Assembly (NCBI RefSeq): GCF_944385615.1
Contig: NZ_CALWXV010000024.1
Coordinates: forward strand, 1 to 38,310
DNA: 38,310 nt
From: an uncultured Flavonifractor sp.
Lineage (GTDB): Bacteria > Bacillota > Clostridia > Oscillospirales > Oscillospiraceae
Direction of reading: 5' to 3'
Of this stretch, positions 1 to 8,488 are shown one piece after another. The notes below the pieces were generated by a model. The model did not search any database and was not told where the DNA came from. It saw nothing but the letters and a program-made list of their open reading frames with translations. Both the position numbers and the translations under genes were made by a program. How positions within the stretch are numbered: position 1 is the stretch's first letter; each line of letters begins with the position of its first letter.

Positions 1-973
1 CCGTCTTGTCCACACACAGCACGTCCACCCGGGCCAGGGTCTCGATGCAGTTCATATCCTGGGCCAGCACCTTGCCCCGGGCCAAGCGGATCATGCTTAC
101 CGCCAGAGCCACGCTGGTGAGCAGGTACAGCCCCTCGGGGATCATGCCGATGAGGGCGGCCACGGTGGATACCACTGTCTCCTGCACCGTGCGGCCCACC
201 AGGAAAAATTCTTTGGCGAACAGGGCGATGCCGATGGGAATGAGCAGGATACCAATGACCCGAATCAGCTTGTCCAGAGAGGACATCATCTCGCTTTTAC
301 CTACGGTGACGTCCTTCTTGGCCTCCAGGGTCAGCTTGGCGGCGTAGGACTCTGCCCCCACCCGGTCCAGCCGGGCCCGGCAGCGCCCGGCCACCACAAA
401 GGAGCCGGAGAGCAGCTCATCCCCCGGTTTTTTCACAATGGCGTCGGCCTCGCCGGTGATAAGGGCCTCGTTGACCTGGATCTGACCGGAGAGGACGGTG
501 GCGTCGGCGGGGATCTGGTCCCCGGCGGCCAGCTCGGCCACGTCGTCCCGCACCAGATGGGCGGCGGGTACCGAGCCCAGCTGTCCCTCCCGCACCACGT
601 TGGCCCGTGGGGCGGCCAGCAGGTTCAGCTTATCAATGGTCTGCTTGGAGCGCAGCTGCTGCAAGATGCCGATGCCGGTATTGGCAAGGGCGATAAACAA
701 AAAGAGCAGGTCCTCCACCGAGCCCACCAAAATAAGCAGCACAGCCAGCACCACGAAAATAAAGTTGAAGAAGGTGAAGACGTTGGCCCGCACGATCTGG
801 CCCACGGTCTTGGTGGGGGACTGTACCGGGTCGTTGGCCCAGCCGTTCTGCTGGCGCTCCTTCACCTGCGCCATGGTCAGGCCCTGCTCCGGGTCCGGGT
901 TGGCCCGCGGCACATCCCGGCGGGGCCGTGGCCCCTCCTGGGCGACAGGACGCTGTTTTCGCTTGCCTTTCAT
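1..973 (-). CDS. Cation-transporting P-type ATPase, CtpE-like (N-terminal part, runs off window)
   Basis: About 324 residues are readable on the minus strand before the window edge. In order they show: a basic N-terminus; two membrane segments (about residues 62-100); an actuator domain with the dephosphorylation motif LITGEAD; two more membrane segments with IGMIPEGL (the PEGL transport-site motif); and then VDVLCVDKT, the start of the DKTGT phosphorylation site, at the last readable codons. The PEGL motif followed by an ETLARVD-type linker is typical of the CtpE-like branch of P-type ATPases, which includes a mycobacterial calcium transporter. The ion is not determined here. The ATG at 973 follows a GAGGG stretch. 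The P and N domains lie outside the window. The gene is divergent from the small membrane protein at 1165, and CTTAA boxes lie between them. Confidence 0.88.
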   Translation of the reverse strand, partial: MKGKRKQRPVAQEGPRPRRDVPRANPDPEQGLTMAQVKERQQNGWANDPVQSPTKTVGQIVRANVFTFFNFIFVVLAVLLILVGSVEDLLFLFIALANTGIGILQQLRSKQTIDKLNLLAAPRANVVREGQLGSVPAAHLVRDDVAELAAGDQIPADATVLSGQIQVNEALITGEADAIVKKPGDELLSGSFVVAGRCRARLDRVGAESYAAKLTLEAKKDVTVGKSEMMSSLDKLIRVIGILLIPIGIALFAKEFFLVGRTVQETVVSTVAALIGMIPEGLYLLTSVALAVSMIRLARGKVLAQDMNCIETLARVDVLCVDKT

Positions 974-1080
974 GTATTCGCCCTCAATCCTGCAAAATTC
1001 TGTCTGGAACATAACTATCTTCCAAAATCTTGTCACATTATAGCTGATTTCCAGAAGCGATACAAGGCCGCTGCATAAAT

Positions 1081-1108
1081 CTTAACCATTTCTCCACAAT
1101 TTCTTAAA
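1081..1108. promoter_or_regulatory. CTTAA-type boxes, candidate response-regulator site
   Basis: CTTAACCATTT at 1081-1091 is followed 22 bp later by CTTAAA at 1103-1108. The same 11-mer CTTAACCATTT, with a CTTAAA 23 bp downstream, precedes the response-regulator gene at 5608. Spacing by about two helical turns is typical of OmpR-family direct repeats. The site lies between the P-type ATPase and the 1165 gene. A possible -10 (TATACT, 1138-1143) follows. Binding is inferred. Confidence 0.4.
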
Positions 1109-1164
1109 GCGGGGGCATGGCGTCCCGTTTTCTCCGCTATACTGGAACAGAAGGAGGGGTATCC

Positions 1165-1425
1165 ATGGAGCAACTTTCGGACAAAACGCAGGCCCTGGTC
1201 CGGCTGGCCCTGTGCGGCGGCGGGGCGGCCCTGCTGTATGGGGCGGCGGCAAAGCTGCCCGCCCTGGAGGAACACCACCCCTGGCTGGAGGAGCACAAGC
1301 TCCAGGTCATTGCCCTGAGCGCGGCGGCTCTTTACGGTCTGTCCCTGGTCCTCTTTCCCCGGCCGGAGGAGGAGAGCGAACCGGAGCAGCCCGACTTCTG
1401 CGACGGGTATGAGCCGGTGGAATAA
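1165..1425 (+). CDS. Small two-TM membrane protein, unknown function
   Basis: This is an 86-residue protein that I do not recognise. The ATG at 1165 is chosen because AAGGAGGGG ends 5 bases upstream; an upstream in-frame extension has no ribosome binding site. Two hydrophobic segments (about residues 12-30 and 45-63) flank a short charged, Pro/His-containing loop (LEEHHPWLEEHK). The C-terminus is strongly acidic (about 20 residues, many Glu). It is divergent from the P-type ATPase and may share the CTTAA-box control region with it. Confidence 0.7.
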   Translation: MEQLSDKTQALVRLALCGGGAALLYGAAAKLPALEEHHPWLEEHKLQVIALSAAALYGLSLVLFPRPEEESEPEQPDFCDGYEPVE

Positions 1426-1440
1426 GGTCAGACGAAGCAA

Positions 1441-1468
1441 ACAGGGCCCGCCATCTGGCGGGCCCTGT
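1441..1468 (-). terminator. Rho-independent terminator of the ROK kinase gene
   Basis: A perfect 12-bp stem, ACAGGGCCCGCC / GGCGGGCCCTGT, has a 4-nt loop. On the minus strand it is followed by TTTGCTT. It lies just after the kinase stop at 1475 and could also stop the plus-strand 1165 gene. Confidence 0.75.
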
Positions 1469-1474
1469 GGGGCA

Positions 1475-2425
1475 TTACCGGAACAGGGGCAGCAGGGCCG
1501 CGCCGATGATACCGGCGTCGTTGCCCAGCGCCGCCCGCACCAGCCGGGTACGGTGGACGCTGTTGCGGGCGTAGTCCTCCCGATTGAGGATATAGCGCAC
1601 CGGGGCCATCAGGGTCTCTCCCTGAGCCGAGGGCCCGCCGCCAATGCAGAATACCTCGGGCTGGAAGATGTTGACCAAGCTGGCCACGCCGCAGCCCAGG
1701 TAATTCAGATATTCGTCAATGACCTTTCCCGCGGCGGCGTCGCCCAGCGCGGCGGCGTCAAAGGGGGTACGGCCATTGACCGCCTCCAGGCTGCCCGCCA
1801 GCTCCCACAGCTTGGAGCTCCGGTCCTCTTCCATCACTTCCCGGGTGCGCTTGATGAGGGCAGTGGCGGAGCAGTAGGCCTCAAAACAGCCCTTCCGGCC
1901 GCAGGTACAGGGCCGGCCGTCATGCTCGATCACAAAATGGCCCACCTCCATACCGGCGTAATTGAAGCCGGTATACAGCTTGCCGTTGAGGACGGCGCCG
2001 CCGCCCACGCCGGTACCCAGGGTGATGGCCACCATAGACTGGCTGCCCTTGCCTGCGCCGGCGGCAAACTCCCCCAGTGCGGCGGCGTTGGCGTCGTTCT
2101 CCAGATAGATCTCCTTGTGCAGCCGCTCCGCCATCAGGGACGTGAGGGGCACATTGCTGAAATTCAGGTTGGACCAGTAGCGGATCACGCCGGTATCCGG
2201 CTCAATGGTGCCGGGGGAGCCGATGCCCACCGACGCGATCTCATCCATGGACAGGCCGGTCTGCTCCACCGCCGCTCTGGAGGCCGCCGCCATCTGGTCG
2301 GCCACCTGCTCTGCGGTACCATCCCGGGGGGTGGGCAGGCTGACCTTGCCCAAAAGCTTACCGCTTTCCTCCACCACGGCGGCGGCCACATTGGTACCGC
2401 CCAGATCAATCCCCAAATAATACAT
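1475..2425 (-). CDS. ROK-family sugar kinase (glucokinase-like)
   Basis: This cytoplasmic ATP-dependent hexose kinase of about 316 residues probably phosphorylates glucose to glucose-6-phosphate. The N-terminus has the phosphate-binding GIDLGGTN motif. The middle has the ROK signature (TLGTGVGGG) and the zinc-binding [14 protein letters not shown] (C-x-C-x4-C-x4-C). The EVGHF segment carries the residues expected around the sugar and zinc site. GGAGG sits 7 bases before the ATG at 2425; another ATG directly upstream (2428) is only 4 bases away, so the second is preferred. It stands alone with its own terminator. N-acetylmannosamine or allose kinase activity cannot be excluded from sequence. 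Confidence 0.9.
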   Translation of the reverse strand: MYYLGIDLGGTNVAAAVVEESGKLLGKVSLPTPRDGTAEQVADQMAAASRAAVEQTGLSMDEIASVGIGSPGTIEPDTGVIRYWSNLNFSNVPLTSLMAERLHKEIYLENDANAAALGEFAAGAGKGSQSMVAITLGTGVGGGAVLNGKLYTGFNYAGMEVGHFVIEHDGRPCTCGRKGCFEAYCSATALIKRTREVMEEDRSSKLWELAGSLEAVNGRTPFDAAALGDAAAGKVIDEYLNYLGCGVASLVNIFQPEVFCIGGGPSAQGETLMAPVRYILNREDYARNSVHRTRLVRAALGNDAGIIGAALLPLFR

Positions 2426-2516
2426 CATCCCGCCTCCTTTTTCTTACCCCCTGATTATAACGCACCAGACCCGGCGGCACAAGAGAAAAAACAGCGTCCT
2501 ATGGACGCTGCTTTTT

Positions 2517-3590
2517 TCAGGTTGCGATAGGCCCCCGGGCCTGCTTAGGGTAAGGCGCCGGTCCCTCCATCCGCCGCTTGCGGTGGGTCCGCAGGTGGAC
2601 CAGAAGGGCAATGACGGCACTGAGCAGCAGGAAGGAATAAAAACTGATGCCCCGGGAGACCAGCACGGCAGGGGTCACCAGGCTGGTGCCGAAAAAGAGG
2701 GCCATGGCGGTAACGAACCCGCCCTCAGAGGCCCCCACTGCCCCGGGCAGAGGCAGGTTGGACACCGCCAGGGTCACCAGTGACTGGGTGGCGATGATCT
2801 CCAGCGGGCTGCTGCCGCTGAGGCCGAAGGCGTAATAGACCGCCACCGGGACGGAAAACAGGGCGGTGAGCTGCACCACGGTGAGAATCAGCAGAGCGGG
2901 CACCATGCCGGGGTTGCGCTTGACGCACTCCGCCCCCCGGCGGTATTCCTCCATCTGCTTTTCCAGGCGCTGGCGGGCGCTGTCCTCATTGCGGATAATA
3001 TGCACCTTTACCAGCAGCTTGAGCACGCCGCCGGTGAGCTTGCGGGCGGCGTTGGGCAGGAACATCAGGCAGAGCATCCCCGCCGTCAGCCCCCCATTGA
3101 CCAGAGCGCCGTAGAGCAGCAGCAGTCCCAGACCGCCCCCCAGATTCTGCACCAGATCAAAGTGGAGCAGGGCCGACGCCAGGGCGTAGCCAATGACCAC
3201 CACCTGGTAGCACACGGCAATGAGCATCATATTGAGGGCACCGTGGGCGGCGGGGATCTGATCCCGGGACATATAGTAGACCTGCGCCGGCTGTCCGCCG
3301 GTGGCAGAGGGGGTGATGGCGCTGACGTAAAAGCCCACAAAGGAATAGCCCAGGCAGCGGCGGTAGCGCACCGGATGGCCCAGCCGCCCCAGGATAACGC
3401 GGGAGCACATGGCCTCGCTGCCCACGAAGAGGAACATCATCCCCAGCCCCGCCAGCAGCCACAGGGGGTTAAGCTGGCGCAGGGTACCGGCCAGCCGGGA
3501 AAAGGACATGTCCCGCAGCAGCATATAGCCGGTAAACGCCATCAGGGCCAGAATCAGCCCGATCCCCACCAGGCTCTTCCGTTTGTCCAT
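2517..3590 (-). CDS. Lysylphosphatidylglycerol synthase TM-region / flippase-like membrane protein
   Basis: This integral membrane protein of about 357 residues has roughly eight hydrophobic segments and belongs to the UPF0104/YbhN-like family, which corresponds to the flippase half of MprF. The segment around GFYVSAITPSATGGQPAQ is the family's conserved core. No C-terminal aminoacyl-transferase domain is present, so lipid lysinylation is not expected. The ATG at 3590 overlaps the stop of the upstream glycosyltransferase (TGATG), indicating translational coupling; a GTG nine bases further upstream is an alternative. Pairing with a glycolipid synthase suggests it moves or shields the glycolipid product across the membrane. 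That role is inferred. Confidence 0.85.
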   Translation of the reverse strand: MDKRKSLVGIGLILALMAFTGYMLLRDMSFSRLAGTLRQLNPLWLLAGLGMMFLFVGSEAMCSRVILGRLGHPVRYRRCLGYSFVGFYVSAITPSATGGQPAQVYYMSRDQIPAAHGALNMMLIAVCYQVVVIGYALASALLHFDLVQNLGGGLGLLLLYGALVNGGLTAGMLCLMFLPNAARKLTGGVLKLLVKVHIIRNEDSARQRLEKQMEEYRRGAECVKRNPGMVPALLILTVVQLTALFSVPVAVYYAFGLSGSSPLEIIATQSLVTLAVSNLPLPGAVGASEGGFVTAMALFFGTSLVTPAVLVSRGISFYSFLLLSAVIALLVHLRTHRKRRMEGPAPYPKQARGPIAT

Positions 3591-4678
3591 CAGGCACACA
3601 CTCCTCTCCCCGCAGTCAGCCGGGACAAAATATGGATCAGGCTCTCCTGCTCCAGCTGGGCCTTCATGGCGCGCATTTTAGCCGACATATCCGCCAGCGT
3701 GTAGTCGTCATAGATCAGCTCCCGGATGGCCGTCAGGCACTCGTCGGGCTCCTTGCCTGCCACCCGGCCCATGCCCCGCTCCACCAGGAAGCGGGCGTTG
3801 CGCTTCTCCTGCTCCAGGAAAGGCTCCCAGGCCAGAATGGGCAGCTCGGAGAAGATGCTCTCAAAGACGGTGATACCGCCCGGCTTGGTGAGCACCAGAT
3901 CCGCCCACGCCATGTACTCATAGACCCGGTCGGTAAAGCCCTCCACCTTGATGTTCTGATACTTGTCCACCAACCGGTCATACAGCTTCTGATTTCGGCC
4001 GGTGATGATGGTGGTGTGTACGCCGGGCATGGTATCCAGGGCCTCATAGAAGGAATCCTTCCGGGGCATCATGCCCAGGCCGCCCCCCATGATGAGCAGA
4101 TTGCGCTCCTGCCGGTCTCCCCGGTGGACAGGCAGCTTGAACTCCGCCCGGACGGGGATGCCGGTGACACAGATGATCTCCCGGTTGACCCCCTTGGCCA
4201 CCAGCCGTTCCCGGATCTCCTGGGTACCCACCAGATAACAGTCGGTGTCCCGGTGGATCCACTCGGAATGGCTGGTCAGATCGGTAATGCAGGTCACCAG
4301 GGGCAGGCTGCTGCCCGTCTCCCGTTTCCACCGGGCCACCATACGGGCGCAGATAGGATGGGTGGCGATGACCACATCGGGCCGCTTGTGGGCAAAGACC
4401 TCCTCCACCCGCTCGGGACACTGCTCATCGTTCAGGGGCCGCTGGTCGGAGTCTTTGTTCTGGGTAAACTTATAATAAAGGTTGAACAGCCCGCTGCCCC
4501 TGGTCACCAGTACGTTAAACCACTTGTACATGGACTCGGGGTTGTGGCTGGTGCAGGCAATCAAGTCCATCACTTCCACTTGCGCCTCCGGGAAAGCCCG
4601 CAGCAGCTGCTGACGCAGGGACATGGAGGCCGACCAGTGGCCCATACCGAACTTTCCTGTCACGATCAGAATGTTCAC
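3590..4678 (-). CDS. Glycosyltransferase, MGDG synthase / UgtP-like (diacylglycerol glucosyltransferase family)
   Basis: This 362-residue GT28-family enzyme starts with the MGDG-synthase N-terminal motif (ILIVTGKFGMGHWSAS). It has a C-terminal nucleotide-sugar domain with MGGGLGMM and the donor-binding LTKPGGITVFES. The family transfers glucose or galactose from a UDP-sugar to diacylglycerol on the cytoplasmic membrane face, making glycolipids and lipoteichoic-acid anchors. GAGGAGGG precedes the ATG at 4678. The downstream flippase-like gene overlaps its stop codon, so the two form an operon. Confidence 0.88.
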   Translation of the reverse strand: MNILIVTGKFGMGHWSASMSLRQQLLRAFPEAQVEVMDLIACTSHNPESMYKWFNVLVTRGSGLFNLYYKFTQNKDSDQRPLNDEQCPERVEEVFAHKRPDVVIATHPICARMVARWKRETGSSLPLVTCITDLTSHSEWIHRDTDCYLVGTQEIRERLVAKGVNREIICVTGIPVRAEFKLPVHRGDRQERNLLIMGGGLGMMPRKDSFYEALDTMPGVHTTIITGRNQKLYDRLVDKYQNIKVEGFTDRVYEYMAWADLVLTKPGGITVFESIFSELPILAWEPFLEQEKRNARFLVERGMGRVAGKEPDECLTAIRELIYDDYTLADMSAKMRAMKAQLEQESLIHILSRLTAGRGVCA

Positions 4679-4747
4679 GCCTCTCCCTCCTCATGATGCT
4701 CTTTCTCAGCATCAAGTATAGCGGGTGTTCCTTTAGAAAATCAGCGC

Positions 4748-4782
4748 CTGTTTCTTAAAAAGATATTAAGATTAAGAAACAG
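4748..4782. repeat. Inverted repeat CTGTTTCTTA / TAAGAAACAG
   Basis: Perfect 10-bp arms (4748-4757 and 4773-4782) flank a 15-nt AT-rich spacer, between the PPTase stop and the glycosyltransferase start. There is no clear T-run, so it may be an operator for the glycolipid operon or a weak terminator for the PPTase gene. Confidence 0.4.
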
Positions 4783-4786
4783 TTTG

Positions 4787-5443
4787 TCATTCCCGCCTCT
4801 GAACAGCCTCCGGCAGAGCCTCGGTCCCGGCGGTACACACCGCCGCCCGCCAGCCCTCTCCCCCATAGGCCCGGAAGCGCAGTCCGTCCAGACTGCCGCT
4901 CTGTCCGGGCAGGAGCAGGGGCACGGCAATGGACCGGGGGGCCTGCCGCAGACCGGCGCCGGTACACTTTACTCTGGCCTCCTTCAGGGTCCACAGGGTG
5001 CAAAAGCTCCCCCAATCCCCGCCCTGGCGTTGAAACCAGGCAAATTCCAGCGCTGAAAGCACATACCGGGCCAGGCCCTCCCGCCGGGGCCGCACCCGCT
5101 CCACATCCACCCCCAGAGGGTACCCCCCCTCCCCGCACAGGGCCAGACCTCTGCTGTGGCTCAGATTAAAGTGAAGCTGGGGGTACTTGGGAAACCAGGG
5201 CTTGCCCTCCGCTGTCCGGGCAACAGCGGGCAGCCGCTCCAGCGCAAACCTTTCCTTGAGCAGCCGGGCCAGCAGGGCCCAGGCGTCCCCTTCCTCCATC
5301 CAGAGTTCCATATCCGCCTCCGCTGTAAAAAGCGGCGACCCCCACCGTCCGCTCCGCGGTACGGCAGGGACGCCGCACAGTTTATTTTTCCACATTATAC
5401 CGGGATATTTCAGGTCTCGCAAGTATTTTTTAACTTTTTCCAT
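4787..5443 (-). CDS. 4'-phosphopantetheinyl transferase (Sfp superfamily)
   Basis: This is a 218-residue Sfp-type enzyme that transfers 4'-phosphopantetheine from CoA to a carrier-protein serine. Visible motifs are LHFNLSHS (substrate and CoA contact), LGVDVERV (the first metal-binding acidic motif) and WTLKEARVKCTGAGL (the W-x-x-KEA-x-x-K-x-x-G motif with the catalytic acid). The start at 5443 is chosen for GGGGAGCGG just upstream. No polyketide or peptide synthase lies nearby, so the partner could be the fatty-acid ACP or a distant cluster. Confidence 0.87.
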   Translation of the reverse strand: MEKVKKYLRDLKYPGIMWKNKLCGVPAVPRSGRWGSPLFTAEADMELWMEEGDAWALLARLLKERFALERLPAVARTAEGKPWFPKYPQLHFNLSHSRGLALCGEGGYPLGVDVERVRPRREGLARYVLSALEFAWFQRQGGDWGSFCTLWTLKEARVKCTGAGLRQAPRSIAVPLLLPGQSGSLDGLRFRAYGGEGWRAAVCTAGTEALPEAVQRRE

Positions 5444-5529
5444 CCGCTCCCCGGAATCATTGCTTTTGGGACTGGTTGGGGGTAGAATATTTCTTGTCAC
5501 ACCCATCAGCTGGAAGAGCGGGCCTGTAT

Positions 5530-5569
5530 CTTAAAGGGTTCTTAACCATTTCCCCGCCCTTCCCTTAAA
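5530..5569. promoter_or_regulatory. CTTAA box array upstream of the two-component operon
   Basis: CTTAAA at 5530, CTTAACCATTT at 5541 and CTTAAA at 5564 are spaced 11 and 23 bp apart, on one face of the helix. They lie 40-80 bp upstream of the response-regulator start, with a possible -10 (TATAAC, 5591-5596) downstream. They match the boxes at 1081-1108. Autoregulation by the response regulator is inferred. Confidence 0.45.
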
Positions 5570-5607
5570 AGATATCTGCTAATCTTTGCGTATAACGAGG
5601 TGAGCCT

Positions 5608-6306
5608 ATGTATACCATTCTCATCTGTGATGATGACAAGGATATTGTGTCCGCTCTGGACATCTATCTGACCAGCGAGGGCTACCGCACTGTGAAGGCC
5701 TACGACGGGCTGGAGGCCCTGAAGGAGGCGGAACACCACACAGTAGACCTGATCCTGATGGACATTATGATGCCCGGCCTGGACGGTATCCGCACCACCG
5801 CCAAGCTGCGGGAAAAGTACAATGTGCCCATCATCCTCCTTACCGCCAAAAGCGAGGACGCCGACAAGGTGCTGGGGCTGAATATCGGAGCAGACGACTA
5901 CATCACCAAGCCCTTCAACCCCATTGAAGTCATCGCCCGGGTGAAAAGCCAGCTGCGCCGGTACACCAGTCTGGGCGGGAAAAGCGGCGGCGGAGAAAAT
6001 ACCAAGCTGCTTACCAACGGCGGCATCGCCCTGGATGACAGCGCCAAGTCCGTGACGGTGGACGGGGACCAGGTGAACCTCACCCCGCTGGAATACAATA
6101 TCTTATTGCTGCTGCTGAAAAATCCCGGCCGGGTCTTTTCCACCAGCCAGATCTATGAGCTGGTGTGGAACGATCCCTCTCTGGGCTCGGAAAACACGGT
6201 GGCGGTACACATCAGGCACCTGCGGGAAAAGATTGAGATCGACCCGGCCAACCCCCGGTACATCAAAGTGGTGTGGGGCCTGGGCTATAAGATGGAAAAG
6301 CTCTGA
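5608..6306 (+). CDS. OmpR/PhoB-family response regulator (VanR-like)
   Basis: This 232-residue cytoplasmic DNA-binding regulator has a receiver domain with the acidic pocket CDDD (residues 8-10), phospho-acceptor Asp52 in LILMDIMMPGLDG, the switch Thr in LLTAKS and Lys in TKPFNP. A winged-helix trans_reg_C domain follows from about residue 135, with LTPLEYNILLLLLKNPGRV and the wing AVHIRHLREKIE. GAGGTGAG precedes the ATG. The cognate kinase gene begins 30 bp downstream. Direct repeats upstream suggest autoregulation. Confidence 0.95.
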   Translation: MYTILICDDDKDIVSALDIYLTSEGYRTVKAYDGLEALKEAEHHTVDLILMDIMMPGLDGIRTTAKLREKYNVPIILLTAKSEDADKVLGLNIGADDYITKPFNPIEVIARVKSQLRRYTSLGGKSGGGENTKLLTNGGIALDDSAKSVTVDGDQVNLTPLEYNILLLLLKNPGRVFSTSQIYELVWNDPSLGSENTVAVHIRHLREKIEIDPANPRYIKVVWGLGYKMEKL

Positions 6307-6336
6307 CCCAACGCATAGATAAGGAGTTGTGATACC

Positions 6337-8451
6337 ATGAAACAACTGGCCTGCCGGCTGGCGGTGAAGGTGATAGCCTTTCTCCTGGCCCTGGGCACCG
6401 GTGTGGGAGGGGTGTGGGCCTCTCTGTTCATCCTCTCCCAGTGGGACACCCTGTGGACCGGCGTGGGTTACTACTCCAGCAATTCCTGCTATCAGTACAT
6501 GGAGATCCGCTTTCACCAGGTATCCGAGCTGGCCCGGCTGCTCCAGTATCAGAACTGGGAGGCCAAGCTGTCCTATCTGGACCAGAAGCGGCTGGCCGAT
6601 CTGGAATACGATCTGGACGCCAGCCGCACCAATTTCCGGTTTTCCATCCGGCGCAACGATACCGGTGCGCTGATCTACTCCAATCTGGAGGACAGCACCC
6701 CGATGGAGAGCAGCGTCCATACCGTATTCCGAGACTCCATTTCCCTGGCCTACAACGACGGCACCCAGCGCCGTCAGGACTACTTTGTATGGAACGGGGA
6801 AAAGCAGTACTATCTGCTTTATGTGGTGCTGGAAGATGGAAACGAACAGCTCATTACCCCCAGCGACGCCGCCCTGGCCGCCCAGTATGGCTATACCTTT
6901 AACGGAAACTCCTGGGACTACAACCAGGCCCAGGACACCCGGCTGCTCTATGTGGAGCTGGCGGTGGAGTACGGTGTGGCCTCTCCCCTGGAGGTGCAGG
7001 ACGACTTTTGGGACAGCGCTCAGGACTTTAACGAGTATGCCCGCTATCTGCCCGCCATGGCGGTGCTGACGGCGGTGCTGGACCTGTCCTGTGTGCTGCT
7101 GTGCATTTTCCTTTTCCGCACGGCAGGCCGGCGGCCTGACCGGGAAGGCATCGTACTCAGCCGGTTTGACCGCATCCCCCTGGACCTGTTGCTGCTGCTG
7201 GAGATATGGGCGGTCATTCTGCTGCTGGCCGGCGGGGACCCCATGTCCGTGGCCCTCAACGCCAACGGTCCTTCCACCGACGTGGTGGTGGGGCTGGCCC
7301 TGGTGTCCTGCGGCATCGGACTGTGTCTGCTCTCCTCTTTGCTGACCCTCATCGTCCGGGCCCGGGCCCATACCCTTTGGTCCAACACTCTGGTGTGGCG
7401 GCTGATTCGGGTGCTGGGCCTGGCCGTGCAGAGCCTGGTCCGCAGCTGGCCCCTCACCGGGCGCACCATCGCCTTTTTCCTGCTCTATCTGCTGGGCACC
7501 TTCCTTACCGGCCTGACCCTGGTGCTCATCCCCGTCTACCAGGGGCTGGTGCTGTGGCTGCTGTGCCGGTGGACCATCCAATGGAGCCGGGTACGGCAGG
7601 GGGCGGAACAGATTTTGGGGGGCGACCCCAGCTTCAAGATCGACACCAAGGGGCTCTATCACGACCTGGCCGAGCACGCCCGGCAGCTCAACGACCTGGG
7701 CGACACCATCAGCCAAGCGGTGGACCAGCGCATCCGCAGCGAGCGTTTCCGGGCCGAGCTTATCACCAACGTGTCCCACGACCTGAAAACCCCCCTCACC
7801 TCCATCATCAACTATGTGGACCTGTTGAAAAAGGAGCCCATCGACAACCCTCAGATCCAGTCCTATATCGAGGTGCTCACCCGGAAGAGCTTACGGCTGA
7901 AAAAGCTGACCGAGGATCTGGTGGAGGCCTCCAAAGCCTCCACCGGCACCCTGTCGGTCCATCTGGAGCGGCTGAGCATGGTACAGCTGGTGCAGCAGGC
8001 CCTGGGGGAATTTGAGGAAAAATTTGCCCAGAGCGGTTTGACGCCGGTCACCCTTTACCCGAAGGAGGAGGTCTGGATCCTGGCCGACGGCCACCACCTC
8101 TGGCGGGTCATCGACAACCTGCTGTCCAACTGCAACAAGTACGCCCTGGAGGGTACCCGGGTATATGTGGAGATCGCCCGGCAGGAAGAAAAGGCGGTCT
8201 TTTCGGTGAAAAACATCTCCCGCCAGCAGCTCAACATCCCTCCCGAGCAGCTGATGGAACGCTTCGTCCGGGGGGACAGCTCCCGTACCACCGACGGCTC
8301 CGGCCTGGGGCTGTCCATCGCACGCAGCCTCACCGAACTGCAACAGGGGCAGTTTGATCTCAGCATCGACGGGGACCTGTTCAAGGCCACCGTTACCTTC
8401 CATCTGGCCCCGCCGCCGGAGGATGCCCAGCCTCCGCTGCCGCCGGTATAA
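6337..8451 (+). CDS. Multi-spanning sensor histidine kinase
   Basis: This is a 704-residue membrane kinase paired with the preceding regulator. An N-terminal membrane anchor (about residues 10-35) is followed by an extracellular sensing region of about 200 residues, then five or six membrane segments (about 230-415) and a HAMP-like stretch. The cytoplasmic kinase follows: an H-box with phospho-acceptor His481 in NVSHDLKTPLTS, an N-box in VIDNLLSNCNKYA and a G-box in GSGLGLSIA. The usual second glycine-rich D/F box region is compact. The signal sensed is not evident. The VanS-like layout suggests envelope stress or cationic compounds, but this is weak inference. Confidence 0.93.
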   Translation: MKQLACRLAVKVIAFLLALGTGVGGVWASLFILSQWDTLWTGVGYYSSNSCYQYMEIRFHQVSELARLLQYQNWEAKLSYLDQKRLADLEYDLDASRTNFRFSIRRNDTGALIYSNLEDSTPMESSVHTVFRDSISLAYNDGTQRRQDYFVWNGEKQYYLLYVVLEDGNEQLITPSDAALAAQYGYTFNGNSWDYNQAQDTRLLYVELAVEYGVASPLEVQDDFWDSAQDFNEYARYLPAMAVLTAVLDLSCVLLCIFLFRTAGRRPDREGIVLSRFDRIPLDLLLLLEIWAVILLLAGGDPMSVALNANGPSTDVVVGLALVSCGIGLCLLSSLLTLIVRARAHTLWSNTLVWRLIRVLGLAVQSLVRSWPLTGRTIAFFLLYLLGTFLTGLTLVLIPVYQGLVLWLLCRWTIQWSRVRQGAEQILGGDPSFKIDTKGLYHDLAEHARQLNDLGDTISQAVDQRIRSERFRAELITNVSHDLKTPLTSIINYVDLLKKEPIDNPQIQSYIEVLTRKSLRLKKLTEDLVEASKASTGTLSVHLERLSMVQLVQQALGEFEEKFAQSGLTPVTLYPKEEVWILADGHHLWRVIDNLLSNCNKYALEGTRVYVEIARQEEKAVFSVKNISRQQLNIPPEQLMERFVRGDSSRTTDGSGLGLSIARSLTELQQGQFDLSIDGDLFKATVTFHLAPPPEDAQPPLPPV

Positions 8452-8453
8452 CA

Positions 8454-8488
8454 AAACTGCGCTTGCCGATTGGCAAGCGCGGTTTTTA
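8454..8488. terminator. Bidirectional terminator between the kinase and nifU
   Basis: The stem AACTGCGCTTGCC / GGCAAGCGCGGTT (one G-T pair) has the loop GATT. A TTTTT tract follows on the plus strand and AAAA precedes it, so it can end both converging transcripts. Confidence 0.8.

Noticed and set aside
6103-7779. A 558-codon open frame antisense to the histidine kinase
   Set aside because: It has no start signal and reads as Gln/His/Gly-rich low-complexity protein; the kinase frame is clear.
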